NCBI RefSeq assembly: GCF_003725735.1 | Contig: NZ_RJTM01000098.1 | Span: 1-32,052 of the forward strand | Reading direction: 5' to 3' | Source: Sinomicrobium pectinilyticum | GTDB lineage: Bacteria > Bacteroidota > Bacteroidia > Flavobacteriales > Flavobacteriaceae | Length of the DNA: 32,052 nt | Shown here: positions 1-8,198 of the stretch, piece after piece | How positions within the stretch are numbered: the stretch's first letter is position 1 | Layout of the letters: each line of letters starts with the position of its first letter | Made by a program: the position numbers and the translations under genes | The notes under the pieces: generated by a model | The model's input: the letters and a program-made list of their open reading frames with translations, nothing else | Databases searched by the model: none | What the model was told of the DNA's origin: nothing

Positions 1-8
1 ATAAACAG

Positions 9-1181
9 ATGAAAGGATCATATATAGTAGTTTTAGGTATTGCATTTCTTACTTCCTGCGGGGGTGGAGATGGGAAAAAATCGGTAGAGAGCATAATAGA
101 AAATGGCTCCCTGGGCGAAATGAAAGCCAAAAGAAGTGAATTGGTACAGAAGAGAGACGAACTTTCCGGCCAATTGACCAGACTGGACGATGCCATTTCC
201 GAGCTCGATACATTGCACAAACTTGCCCTGGTTTCCACCACAACGGTCAAAGACACCCTTTTTAATCATTATATAGAATTGCAGGGAAGCGTCAGTACCA
301 AGCAGAACATCGTCATCAATGCGGAATATAACGGTATACTTACCGAAGTTTACGTTCGTGAAGGACAGGATGTTAAAAAGGGGCAATTATTGGCCAAAAT
401 AGATGACGGCGGCCTCTCTCAGCAACTGGCCCAGGCAGAAGTACAGGCCAATCTGGCCAGGACCACATACGAGCGCCAAAAACGCCTGTGGGACCAGAAC
501 ATCGGTTCCGAAATACAGTTCCTCGATGCCAAAACTTCTTATGAAGCTCAGGAAAAGGCCATTGCGCAACTGGAAGATCAGATCGCAAAAACCAGGGTGA
601 CTGCCCCCTTCTCCGGTACTATTGATGATATAATTACCGATCAGGGATCTGTAGTTGCCGCCGGGGCCGCGCTTATGCGTATCGTCAGCCTGAAAAACAT
701 GTACATAGAAGCTGAAGTACCCGAAAAATATCTGCCGAATATTTCAAAGCAGACCAGCGTCGAGATCTATTTTCCCGTCCTCGGCAAAACTTTGGAATCC
801 AAGGTGAGACAGGCCGGAAATTATATCAACCCCAATAACCGCTCTTTTAAAATTGAGATTGATGTGCCTAATTCTTCCGGAGATATCAAACCGAACCTCA
901 CCACCAAGTTAAAGGTATATGATTACACCAATGAAGATGCCATCCTTATTCCTCAAAATGTCGTTTCCGAAAATGCCAACGGAGACCAATATGTCTATGT
1001 GGCGGAAAAAAACGGAAAAGAATCCGAAGGAGTCGCCAAACGGGTAATTATAAAAACCGGTAAGACCCAGGGTGACATTATAGAAGTACTGGAGGGACTT
1101 TCCACAGGAGACCACATCATCAATGAAGGAGCAAGAAGCGTGGAAGAAGGACAAGTAGTAAAGATCATTGAAGAAAATTAA
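9..1181 (+). CDS. RND efflux periplasmic adaptor (membrane fusion lipoprotein)
   Basis: HlyD/AcrA-type membrane fusion protein of 390 residues. It should link the inner-membrane RND pump encoded next door to an outer-membrane TolC-like channel. The N-terminus is a lipoprotein signal with lipobox LTSC (Cys17), followed by a Gly-rich linker. A charged coiled-coil stretch lies at about 35-70. The split barrel-sandwich (lipoyl-like) domain includes VYVREGQDVKKGQLLAKID at about 113-132 and TAPFSGTIDDI at about 198-208, with the helical hairpin between them. A beta-barrel and membrane-proximal region follow from about 230. The extra coiled coil before the lipoyl domain is common in Bacteroidota adaptors. 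A TAA at bases 2-4 could be the end of an upstream gene, perhaps the TolC partner, but that gene is outside the window. The permease gene follows after 129 bp. Substrate cannot be inferred. Confidence 0.9.
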   Translation: MKGSYIVVLGIAFLTSCGGGDGKKSVESIIENGSLGEMKAKRSELVQKRDELSGQLTRLDDAISELDTLHKLALVSTTTVKDTLFNHYIELQGSVSTKQNIVINAEYNGILTEVYVREGQDVKKGQLLAKIDDGGLSQQLAQAEVQANLARTTYERQKRLWDQNIGSEIQFLDAKTSYEAQEKAIAQLEDQIAKTRVTAPFSGTIDDIITDQGSVVAAGAALMRIVSLKNMYIEAEVPEKYLPNISKQTSVEIYFPVLGKTLESKVRQAGNYINPNNRSFKIEIDVPNSSGDIKPNLTTKLKVYDYTNEDAILIPQNVVSENANGDQYVYVAEKNGKESEGVAKRVIIKTGKTQGDIIEVLEGLSTGDHIINEGARSVEEGQVVKIIEEN

Positions 1182-1310
1182 TATTCGTCCGGAAGTCCTG
1201 CCATTTCACATGGACCGCATGACGTGATGATGGGATTGGGGATTTGATTTAAAATATATAATATCCAACAAGTAATCTTACCTGTACAACAGGTATAAAC
1301 TCCCAAACCA

Positions 1311-4300
1311 ATGGATAACAAAAAGACCAACAAAGAATTTGCCATGTCCTCGTGGGCGATCAACAACAGGACAATCATATATGTTATTATCGCCATTTTC
1401 TTTTTCATGGGGCTGTCGGCATATTACAACATGCCAAGAGAAAGTTTTCCCGAGGTAAAGGAAACCAAAATATACATCAGTTCGCTATATCCCGGTAATA
1501 CAGCAGAAGATATCGAGAAACTCATCACGGATCCGCTCGAAAAAGAGTTGCGAAACGTGAGCAATGTCGTGGAGATCACCTCTACATCGCAGGAGGATTA
1601 CTCGATGATTATCGTTGAATTCGACGAAGATATAGAAGTGGATGTAGCCAAACAAAAAGTAAAGGATAAAGTAGATTCGGAAAAGGCGGACGAGGATTGG
1701 CCGACATTTAACGGAGCCAAGGTAGAACCCAACGTTTTTGACCTTAACTTCTCCGAAGAAGTTCCTATATTAAACGTAAACATCAAGGGAGACTACCCCG
1801 TAGAAAAACTGAAAGACTTTGCAGAATACCTGCAGGATGAAATAGAAACACTTCCGGAGATCAAACAGGCAGATATCCGTGGGGCACAGGACAAAGAGGT
1901 AGAAGTTGCAGTAGACATTTATAAAATGACAGCGGCCAAAGTGAGTTTTGATGATGTCATAAGTGCTATCAGCAACGGAAATGCCACTATTTCCGGCGGT
2001 AACCTTATTGTCAGCGGACAACGCAGGACCATACGGGTACTCGGCGAAATAGAGGCCCCTGAAGAGTTGCTGAACTTTGTAGTAAAATCCGAAGACGGCG
2101 CCGTTTATTTAAAAGACATAGCCAAAGTTTCGTTTAAAGAAGAGGACAAGACCACTTATGCAAGAGAGTTCGGTGAAAATGTGGTTATGCTGGATGTTAA
2201 GAAACGTTCAGGCAAAAACCTCATTGATGCTACGGAAGGAATATACGGAATTGTTAAGGAAACACAGCAGGATTATCTCCCTAAGGATGTTAAACTATCC
2301 ATCACAAACGATCAGTCCACACAAACACTGAATCAGGTAGACGACCTGGTTAACAACATCATCTTTGGTGTGATTCTGGTGGTAGGGGTTTTGATGTTCT
2401 TTTTAGGCTTCCGGAATGCCCTCTTTGTAGGATTTGCCATTCCCATGTCTATGCTTATATCTTTTATGGTCGCACAATTTCTAGGCTTTACAATGAACAC
2501 CATGGTGCTCTTTGCCCTGGTTATGGGACTGGGAATGCTGGTGGATAACGGAATTGTACTGGTGGAGAATGTCTACCGGCTTATGGAGGAGGAAGGTATG
2601 AACCGTATAGAAGCCGCAAAAAAGGGTATCGGTGAAATAGCCCTTCCCATTATAGTATCAACAGCCACTACGGTTGCCGCATTTATTCCGTTAGGTATGT
2701 GGCCCGGGGTCATGGGAAAATTCATGATCTATTTCCCTATGACATTATCCATTGTACTGGGATCCTCCCTTTTTGTGGCCATCTTTATGAATTCCATGCT
2801 GGTGTCCAACTTCATGGAGATTACAAACCGCATACTTACCAGGAAAGAACTCATTCGCCTCTCCATTATACTCGGGGCCCTGGGAATACCACTGATATTT
2901 ATAGGAGGAGGCGCAAGGGGAATCGGGACGCTGATGATTGTAACAGCCATCATGTTCTGGACATACAAGTACCTTATAAAAGGACTGGCCAACCGTTTTC
3001 AGCGTACTTTCCTCGTATGGCTGGAAAACAAGTACAAGTCCTTCCTGTCCTTTGCACTTAAAGGCAGGTGGCCCTATATTTTTGTAGGAGGCACCATTCT
3101 CCTATTGTTCTTTTCTTTTGTACTGGTAGGGATAGCAAGTCCTAAAGTGGAGTTTTTCCCGGACAACAAACCCAATCAGATCATTGTTTATATAGAATAT
3201 CCGCAGGGAACGGATATAGAGAAAACTAATGCTGTTACCAAAAAAATAGAACAGGATGTATACAGTGTCTTGAACAATCCGAAGTTTATCGATGACGGAT
3301 ATAATTACATGGTTGAATCTGCCGTATCACAGGTAGGTGAAGGTGCGGGGAACCCGGAAACGGACGGAGGTTCTTCTGCCGAAATGCCACACAAAGGTAA
3401 GATCACCGTAACCCTGCGGGAATTCAAATACCGGAGGGGACAAGACAGTGAAGAGCTGCGAAAAGAAGTTCAGGAAAAACTTGCCGGAAGATACCCTGGG
3501 GTTATTATTTCTGTTGAAAAAGATGCTGTCGGACCACCTGCCGGATATCCTATCAATATAGAAATCAAGGGGGAAGATTACGACAAGCTCGTTCAGACTG
3601 CCGAACACATGCGCGACTTTATCAACGACATTAACATAAGTGGTATAGAGGAGCTGAAAATAGATGTGAACCGCAACAAACCGGTAATGGAGGTTACGGT
3701 AGACAGGAAAAAAGCGGGAGAACTCGGTGTATCTGCCGGACAGGTTGGTACCCAGATCCGGAGGGCATTGTTCGGTGAAAAAGCCGGAGTCTACAAAAAG
3801 GCCGGAGAAGATTATGACATCAACATAAGATTTAATGAAGAAAACCGGTACAACACCAGTGCCTTGTTCAACCAGAAGATCACTTTCAGGGATGCTGCCT
3901 CAGGACAATTAAAGGAAATCCCGGTAGCCGCAGTGGTGACACAAAGAAATACGGCATCGTTTAGCGCCATCAAGCACCGGAACCTGAAGCGTCTTGTAAC
4001 CGTTTACTCTGCCGTACTACCGGGTTACAATGCCAATGAAATTGTAACACAGTTAAAATCGGAATTGAAAAATTTCAATATAGAAGATCAAAATACTTCC
4101 TATGCCTTTACCGGGGAAATGGAAGAACAGGAAGAAAACATGAAATTCCTTTTGGGAGCACTTGCCTCCGGACTCGGACTTATTATGTTACTGCTGATCT
4201 TCCAGTTCAGCTCTATTTCCAAACCTTCGATCATAATGCTGGCTATTTTCCTCAGTTTTATAGGGGTGTTGTTCGGGCTGGTCATCTTCAATATGACTTT

Positions 4301-4814
4301 TGTGATCATCATGACGATGATGGGTATAATTTCCCTTGCGGGAATTGTGGTGAACAACGGGGTGGTTTTACTCGATTATACACAGTTGCTCATTGACAGG
4401 AAAAAAGAAGAACTTCAAATGGAAGAAAACGGCATGCTATCCAAAAGAGACCTGATAGAAGCTATCGTCATAGGCGGAAAATCCCGTCTGAGACCTGTTA
4501 TCCTAACGGCCATTACCACAGTATTAGGGCTTGTTCCCCTGGCCATCGGTCTTAATATTGATTTCTTCTCCCTGTTTACGAACTGGGATCCGAAAATCTA
4601 TATCGGCGGGGACAACGTTATTTTCTGGGGGCCCCTGGCCTGGACCGTGATCTTCGGACTTACCTTTGCCACCTTCCTTACATTGGTCATAGTTCCGGTA
4701 ACCTTCTATCTCGTAACCTGTTTCAAAATGTGGTTGCGCAACAGAGGCAGCAAATCCGGAAATGACGGGGAAGATACTGAGAACAATACCGAAACAGGTA
4801 TGGCATTGTCATAA
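1311..4814 (+). CDS. RND family efflux transporter permease
   Basis: Inner-membrane resistance-nodulation-division pump of 1167 residues, slightly longer than AcrB. It should export hydrophobic compounds using the proton gradient. TM1 lies at about 17-37 and is followed by the periplasmic porter domain, which begins with the RND signature YNMPRESFPEV. A block of membrane helices from about 345 carries GLGMLVDNGIVLVENV, with Asp412 in the proton-relay helix; the next residue is Asn413, where AcrB has a second Asp. The second half repeats the plan, with GIVVNNGVVLLDY in the later helix bundle. A charged, Glu/Asn-rich tail ends the protein. The ATG at 1311 was used; a second in-frame Met at residue 12 (MSSWAINNRT) is also plausible. 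It forms a likely operon with the adaptor at 9-1181, and a strong terminator follows the stop. Confidence 0.93.
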   Translation: MDNKKTNKEFAMSSWAINNRTIIYVIIAIFFFMGLSAYYNMPRESFPEVKETKIYISSLYPGNTAEDIEKLITDPLEKELRNVSNVVEITSTSQEDYSMIIVEFDEDIEVDVAKQKVKDKVDSEKADEDWPTFNGAKVEPNVFDLNFSEEVPILNVNIKGDYPVEKLKDFAEYLQDEIETLPEIKQADIRGAQDKEVEVAVDIYKMTAAKVSFDDVISAISNGNATISGGNLIVSGQRRTIRVLGEIEAPEELLNFVVKSEDGAVYLKDIAKVSFKEEDKTTYAREFGENVVMLDVKKRSGKNLIDATEGIYGIVKETQQDYLPKDVKLSITNDQSTQTLNQVDDLVNNIIFGVILVVGVLMFFLGFRNALFVGFAIPMSMLISFMVAQFLGFTMNTMVLFALVMGLGMLVDNGIVLVENVYRLMEEEGMNRIEAAKKGIGEIALPIIVSTATTVAAFIPLGMWPGVMGKFMIYFPMTLSIVLGSSLFVAIFMNSMLVSNFMEITNRILTRKELIRLSIILGALGIPLIFIGGGARGIGTLMIVTAIMFWTYKYLIKGLANRFQRTFLVWLENKYKSFLSFALKGRWPYIFVGGTILLLFFSFVLVGIASPKVEFFPDNKPNQIIVYIEYPQGTDIEKTNAVTKKIEQDVYSVLNNPKFIDDGYNYMVESAVSQVGEGAGNPETDGGSSAEMPHKGKITVTLREFKYRRGQDSEELRKEVQEKLAGRYPGVIISVEKDAVGPPAGYPINIEIKGEDYDKLVQTAEHMRDFINDINISGIEELKIDVNRNKPVMEVTVDRKKAGELGVSAGQVGTQIRRALFGEKAGVYKKAGEDYDINIRFNEENRYNTSALFNQKITFRDAASGQLKEIPVAAVVTQRNTASFSAIKHRNLKRLVTVYSAVLPGYNANEIVTQLKSELKNFNIEDQNTSYAFTGEMEEQEENMKFLLGALASGLGLIMLLLIFQFSSISKPSIIMLAIFLSFIGVLFGLVIFNMTFVIIMTMMGIISLAGIVVNNGVVLLDYTQLLIDRKKEELQMEENGMLSKRDLIEAIVIGGKSRLRPVILTAITTVLGLVPLAIGLNIDFFSLFTNWDPKIYIGGDNVIFWGPLAWTVIFGLTFATFLTLVIVPVTFYLVTCFKMWLRNRGSKSGNDGEDTENNTETGMALS

Positions 4815-4830
4815 CCACATCTGTTACCGA

Positions 4831-4878
4831 AAAGAAAAAGGAGGCTGTCTTTAAAAAGATAACCTCCTTTTTCTTTTT
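4831..4878 (+). terminator. Rho-independent terminator after the RND permease
   Basis: A perfect 14-bp inverted repeat, AAAGAAAAAGGAGG (4831-4844) and CCTCCTTTTTCTTT (4863-4876), ends in a T-rich tract. It starts 17 bases after the permease stop codon. Confidence 0.85.
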
Positions 4879-5044
4879 ATAAGAATTTGTCGGTAGCTTT
4901 ACCACAGGTACTAAAGCTATGGGACCTTTTAGCCGGAAGCCTGGAATCATGACCAGATCACCGGGAACCAAACGCAAAAACTACGGATCTTTTCCCGGAG
5001 CACGGGGAAAAATCTATAGGCGGTTGAGTCTTCAAACTGTCCAC

Positions 5045-5075
5045 AAAAAAACCGCCCGGAAAATTTCCCGGGCGG
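5045..5075 (-). terminator. Rho-independent terminator of the MORN-repeat gene
   Basis: Read on the minus strand, a GC-rich stem CCGCCCGG/CCGGGCGG (5052-5075) is followed by a run of seven T (5045-5051). It lies just downstream of the stop codon at 5099. Confidence 0.85.
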
Positions 5076-5098
5076 CCCTTTTCATTTCTGAAAAATGC

Positions 5099-5455
5099 TT
5101 ATTTGTTCAATACCACAGGCCTGGCGTTACTCCATTTCGTTACGCTTACTATCTGACTGTTCTCAAAATTTACTTCATTCAGATCATCAGGAGTCCAGAA
5201 GAACCACTTCCCTACTTTTTTCCCTTTTTCATAGGTCCCGGAAGCGATCTTTTTTCCTTCCGCATTATAGGCTTTCCAGTCACCATGAGGTTTACCGTAC
5301 TTATAAAATCCTGTCTGTGCGATCTCACCGTTATCGTGGAAATAAGTAGCTTTCACCAAATCTCCTTCCTTCTCCAGTACGGGTTTTAAACCGGGTTCCT
5401 GGGCGAACAGGGATCCGGATAATAATAAGGCTGCTATTAATGTTATACTTTTCAT
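5099..5455 (-). CDS. Secreted YwqK/MORN-repeat protein
   Basis: Small exported protein of 118 residues. A clear Sec signal peptide (MKSITLIAALLLSGSLFAQ) leads a body with the MORN-variant/YwqK pattern. In it, short beta-hairpin units such as YFHDNGEIAQTGFY, GKPHGDWKAYNAEGKKI and KKVGKWFFW repeat about every 20-23 residues. Proteins of this family are often annotated as toxin-antitoxin YwqK-family antitoxins. The signal peptide and absence of a neighbouring toxin argue against that role here; periplasmic or surface location is more likely. The gene is monocistronic, with a TATCTTTG promoter element upstream and its own terminator. The biochemical function is unknown. Confidence 0.8.
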   Translation of the reverse strand: MKSITLIAALLLSGSLFAQEPGLKPVLEKEGDLVKATYFHDNGEIAQTGFYKYGKPHGDWKAYNAEGKKIASGTYEKGKKVGKWFFWTPDDLNEVNFENSQIVSVTKWSNARPVVLNK

Positions 5456-5494
5456 ATCTATTTTTTTAATGGATTTTTTCTCTTCGATCTATAA

Positions 5495-5502
5495 CAAAGA
5501 TA
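5495..5502 (-). promoter_or_regulatory. -7 element TATCTTTG for the MORN-repeat gene
   Basis: On the minus strand the octamer TATCTTTG matches the Bacteroidota consensus TAnnTTTG. It would give a leader of roughly 30-35 bases before the ATG at 5455. No convincing -33 TTG is visible in the A+T-rich sequence upstream. Confidence 0.5.
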
Positions 5503-5881
5503 GCTAAAATTTTACATTTAAAAAACATTTACATAACATTAAATTAACATTGAAGTTTCAAAAAACTGTATTTCAACAAGTTAAACAATAAGAAACAAAG
5601 CAACTGGCGCCCCGTATATTTAACATAGGATTTGACAGTCAACATTGTACTTCCCCGCGGGAATATAGTCGAGAGCTGTAATCCACCCGGGAAAAAAGGG
5701 AGCATGCACCTTTCCCGAATCATATATCTTCTTACATTTGCATCCTGGATTACCGGGGATCGGGTTTTGAAAAAACAGCCCGAAAACCGGTAGAAAAATA
5801 TTGTTTTGTTTATGAATGGCCCAGGATTTATCTGCCACTTCGGAATAACAGAACACGGATATGCTAATTAACCAAAAGACA
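5503..5881. other. Intergenic region upstream of aspS with an imperfect hairpin
   Basis: No supported gene. The first part is very A+T rich. At 5688-5717 there is a GC-rich hairpin: CGGGAAA, a three-A bulge and GG pair with CCTTTCCCG around a 9-10 base loop. It is not followed by a T tract, so it is unlikely to be a terminator. A promoter-like TACATTTG follows at 5733. A 78-codon minus-strand open frame covering this stretch (5620-5856) has no family features and was not accepted. Confidence 0.5.
5733..5740 (+). promoter_or_regulatory. -7 element TACATTTG, candidate aspS promoter
   Basis: The octamer matches TAnnTTTG about 140 bases before the aspS start, implying a long leader. There is no obvious -33 TTG, so this is tentative. 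Confidence 0.4.
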
Positions 5882-7630
5882 ATGTACAGAAGTCATACTT
5901 GCGGAGAACTGCGGGATTCTCATGTAAATAATGAAGTTACCCTCGCCGGATGGGTGCAGAAAACACGCGATAAGGGATTTATGATATGGATAGATCTTCG
6001 TGATCGTTACGGTATAACCCAGCTTATTTTTGACGAGGAGAGAACCCCGAAAGATGTTTTCGAAAAAGCCGGGACCCTGGGGAGAGAATTTGTGATACAG
6101 GTTACGGGAACGGTTATCGAAAGAGAATCCAAGAACAAGAACATTCCAACCGGAGATATTGAGATCCTGGTAAGTGACCTGAACATTCTGAATACAGCCA
6201 CGCTCCCACCTTTTACCATAGAGGACAATACGGATGGTGGCGAGGATATCCGTATGAAGTACCGCTACCTTGACATCCGGAGAAACCCTGTAAAGGACAA
6301 ACTTATTTTCCGCCATAACGTGGCCATGCAGGTACGCAATTACCTTTCTCAGGAGGGTTTCATAGAAGTGGAAACCCCATACCTCATCAAGTCTACCCCC
6401 GAAGGTGCACGTGATTTTGTAGTGCCGTCCCGCATGAACGAAGGACAGTTCTATGCCCTTCCGCAATCGCCGCAAACATTTAAGCAATTGCTTATGGTGG
6501 GCGGAATGGACAGGTATTTCCAGATCGTAAAGTGCTTCAGGGATGAAGATCTCCGGGCCGACCGGCAACCGGAGTTTACACAGATAGACTGTGAAATGAC
6601 CTTTGTAGAGCAGGAAGATATCCTACAGGTGTTTGAAAACCTGACCCGGCATCTTTTAAAGGAAATAAAAGGTGTTGATGTCGATACCTTTCCGAGAATG
6701 TCCTATGCCGAAGCCATGCGAAAGTACGGTATTGATAAACCGGATATCCGCTTCGGAATGGAATTCGGGGAACTCAATGACCTTGCCAAAGGAAAAGGAT
6801 TTAACGTATTTGATGCCCAGGAACTGATAGTGGGTATTGCTGTTCCGGGAGCCGCAGAATATACACGGAAACAGATCGATGCCCTGATAGACTGGGTAAA
6901 ACGTCCGCAGATCGGGGCCAACGGACTGGTTTGGGTAAAATATAATGCCGACGGTTCTTTCAAATCTTCCGTAGATAAATTCTATAATGAGACCGACCTG
7001 TCGCAATGGGCTGAGTCTACCGGAGCAACACCGGGCGACCTCATCCTGGTCATGGCCGGACAAACCGATAAGACAAGGTCGCAGTTAAGCGCACTCCGTA
7101 TGGAAATGGCCGAACGTCTCGGCCTGCGTAAACCGGATGAATTCGCTCCATTATGGGTTGTGGACTTTCCATTACTGGAATGGGACGAAGAAACAGGGCG
7201 TTATCATGCCATGCACCACCCGTTCACCGCTCCCAAACCGGAAGACATCGCATTACTGGACACCGATCCCGGCAAGGCAAGAGCCAATGCATACGACCTT
7301 GTACTCAATGGAAATGAAATCGGGGGAGGGTCTATCCGTATCTATGACGCGGCATTACAACGCAGAATGTTCGAATTACTCGGCTTTACCAACGAACAGG
7401 CGGAGGCACAGTTCGGGTTCCTGATGAATGCCTTTCAGTATGGGGCGCCTCCCCACGCAGGTATTGCTTTCGGATTTGACCGGCTGGTAGCCATACTGGG
7501 CGGACAGGAGATCATACGCGATTTTATAGCATTCCCGAAAAACAATGCGGGAAGGGACGTGATGATCAATGCCCCCGCCCCGATAGACCGCGAACAGCTG
7601 GACGAACTGCACCTGGTCATTAAATCCTGA
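5882..7630 (+). CDS. aspS: Aspartyl-tRNA synthetase
   Basis: Class II aminoacyl-tRNA synthetase of 582 residues that charges tRNA-Asp in the cytoplasm. The N-terminal OB-fold anticodon-binding domain includes [19 protein letters not shown]. The catalytic core follows: [27 protein letters not shown], motif 2 [18 protein letters not shown] (Arg220) and motif 3 GIAFGFDRL (Arg534). A large insertion between motifs 2 and 3 (about 280-420) corresponds to the GAD domain, marking the bacterial type. The start at 5882 ([11 protein letters not shown]) was chosen because homologs begin just before the RTHxCGEL-like segment; an in-frame ATG at 5861 would add seven untypical residues. Length is normal for bacterial AspRS. 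Whether it also charges tRNA-Asn cannot be decided here. Confidence 0.97.
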   Translation: MYRSHTCGELRDSHVNNEVTLAGWVQKTRDKGFMIWIDLRDRYGITQLIFDEERTPKDVFEKAGTLGREFVIQVTGTVIERESKNKNIPTGDIEILVSDLNILNTATLPPFTIEDNTDGGEDIRMKYRYLDIRRNPVKDKLIFRHNVAMQVRNYLSQEGFIEVETPYLIKSTPEGARDFVVPSRMNEGQFYALPQSPQTFKQLLMVGGMDRYFQIVKCFRDEDLRADRQPEFTQIDCEMTFVEQEDILQVFENLTRHLLKEIKGVDVDTFPRMSYAEAMRKYGIDKPDIRFGMEFGELNDLAKGKGFNVFDAQELIVGIAVPGAAEYTRKQIDALIDWVKRPQIGANGLVWVKYNADGSFKSSVDKFYNETDLSQWAESTGATPGDLILVMAGQTDKTRSQLSALRMEMAERLGLRKPDEFAPLWVVDFPLLEWDEETGRYHAMHHPFTAPKPEDIALLDTDPGKARANAYDLVLNGNEIGGGSIRIYDAALQRRMFELLGFTNEQAEAQFGFLMNAFQYGAPPHAGIAFGFDRLVAILGGQEIIRDFIAFPKNNAGRDVMINAPAPIDREQLDELHLVIKS

Positions 7631-7689
7631 TCTTAAAACGGGAGAACTGATAATCGGGAAATTCCGGTATGATATTCAGGATTTTATTC

Positions 7690-7697
7690 TATATTTG
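7690..7697 (+). promoter_or_regulatory. -7 element TATATTTG before the microprotein gene
   Basis: Matches TAnnTTTG about 30 bases before the ATG at 7728, giving a leader of about 23 bases. This supports independent expression of the short ORF after aspS. A -33 TTG is not evident. Confidence 0.5.
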
Positions 7698-7727
7698 CAC
7701 TTATTTAGAATTAATTTAAAGTAGCAG

Positions 7728-7880
7728 ATGCAGAGTGATATGAGAAATGCCGCAGGACCGCACTTTAGCAATATAGAGGCCATGCTTTGCCATATGGAAT
7801 GTGGCAAAAAGAAAAAAAAGTGCTGTAAGAAGTACAAGAAAAAGGGCAAAACACATTGTAAAGGCTGCCCGAAATTATAG
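7728..7880 (+). CDS. Cysteine- and lysine-rich microprotein
   Basis: A 50-residue protein not assigned to any family I can name with certainty. The N-terminal half is neutral (MQSDMRNAAGPHFSNIEAML). The C-terminal half is packed with Lys and Cys: CHMECGKKKKKCC, then KKYKKKGKTHCKGCPKL. Six cysteines (21, 25, 32, 33, 44, 47) and His22/His43 are spaced like a metal-binding or disulfide knuckle. I recall similar short CC-x-KYKKGK-x-C-xx-CP proteins in Flavobacteriia, but cannot check. It has its own promoter-like TATATTTG at 7690 and a terminator at 7894, the layout of an independent small gene. An alternative ATG lies at 7740. A longer overlapping frame in +1 (7801-8016, GTG start) runs through the terminator and lacks the Cys pattern. 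Confidence 0.65.
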   Translation: MQSDMRNAAGPHFSNIEAMLCHMECGKKKKKCCKKYKKKGKTHCKGCPKL

Positions 7881-7893
7881 TTTAAAGAAATAT

Positions 7894-7929
7894 ATCCCGT
7901 TCAGGTTCAGACCAAGCGGGATTTTTTTG
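7894..7929 (+). terminator. Terminator after the microprotein gene
   Basis: ATCCCG (7894-7899) pairs with CGGGAT (7917-7922), and the stem is followed immediately by a T run. It lies 14 bases after the TAG at 7878-7880. Confidence 0.75.
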
Positions 7930-7930
7930 T

Positions 7931-7968
7931 TAGTTTGGGAGTTGATAAGTTCGGAGTTGGTTAGTTGG
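7931..7968. repeat. AGTT-heptad dispersed repeat, copy 1
   Basis: TAGTTTGGGAGTTGA, AGTTCGGAGTTGG and a trailing AGTTGG form a chain of AGTT units spaced 7-8 bases apart. A closely similar copy lies at 10022-10057, with most positions identical. Both copies sit directly downstream of a gene end or terminator. Confidence 0.6.
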
Positions 7969-7984
7969 TTATTTTACAGCAATA

Positions 7985-8005
7985 CGGGAAAACGGCATTT
8001 TCCCG
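7985..8005. repeat. Perfect 8-bp hairpin in the CLC upstream region
   Basis: CGGGAAAA (7985-7992), loop CGGCA, TTTTCCCG (7998-8005). No T tract follows on either strand, so it is not a standard terminator. It lies about 110 bases before the likely CLC promoter. Confidence 0.5.
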
Positions 8006-8090
8006 GTTTACAATAAGACAATTATGTGGAAATAACTTGAGGTTGCCAACACATAAATTCCGTAACTTTTACACTTGATCGGTAAAAAAC

Positions 8091-8122
8091 TTGGAATAAC
8101 CGTACTAATGTACTTAATTTTG
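8091..8122 (+). promoter_or_regulatory. Bacteroidota-type promoter for the CLC gene
   Basis: TTG at 8091-8093, a 21-base spacer, then TAATTTTG at 8115-8122, fitting the TTG / TAnnTTTG pattern. The leader would be about 70 bases and contains a short GCAC/GTGC inverted repeat. Confidence 0.55.
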
Positions 8123-8198
8123 CACTTTCTTTTGTGCTTCGGGCACAGTAACGGAATATTAATGTTTTAAGTTTTTTCTTTTGGTGGAACAAGGTAAA

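Noticed and set aside
4919-5389. A 156-codon plus-strand frame
   Set aside because: It reads through the terminator of the minus-strand MORN gene and lies opposite that gene, which has a signal peptide and repeats.
5864-6568. A 234-codon minus-strand frame opposite aspS
   Set aside because: It is the antisense shadow of a conserved synthetase gene and has no recognisable protein features.
7801-8016. A 71-codon plus-strand frame with GTG start overlapping the microprotein gene
   Set aside because: It runs through the terminator and the AGTT repeat and lacks any family feature. The +0 frame at 7728-7880 has the Cys pattern, promoter and terminator.
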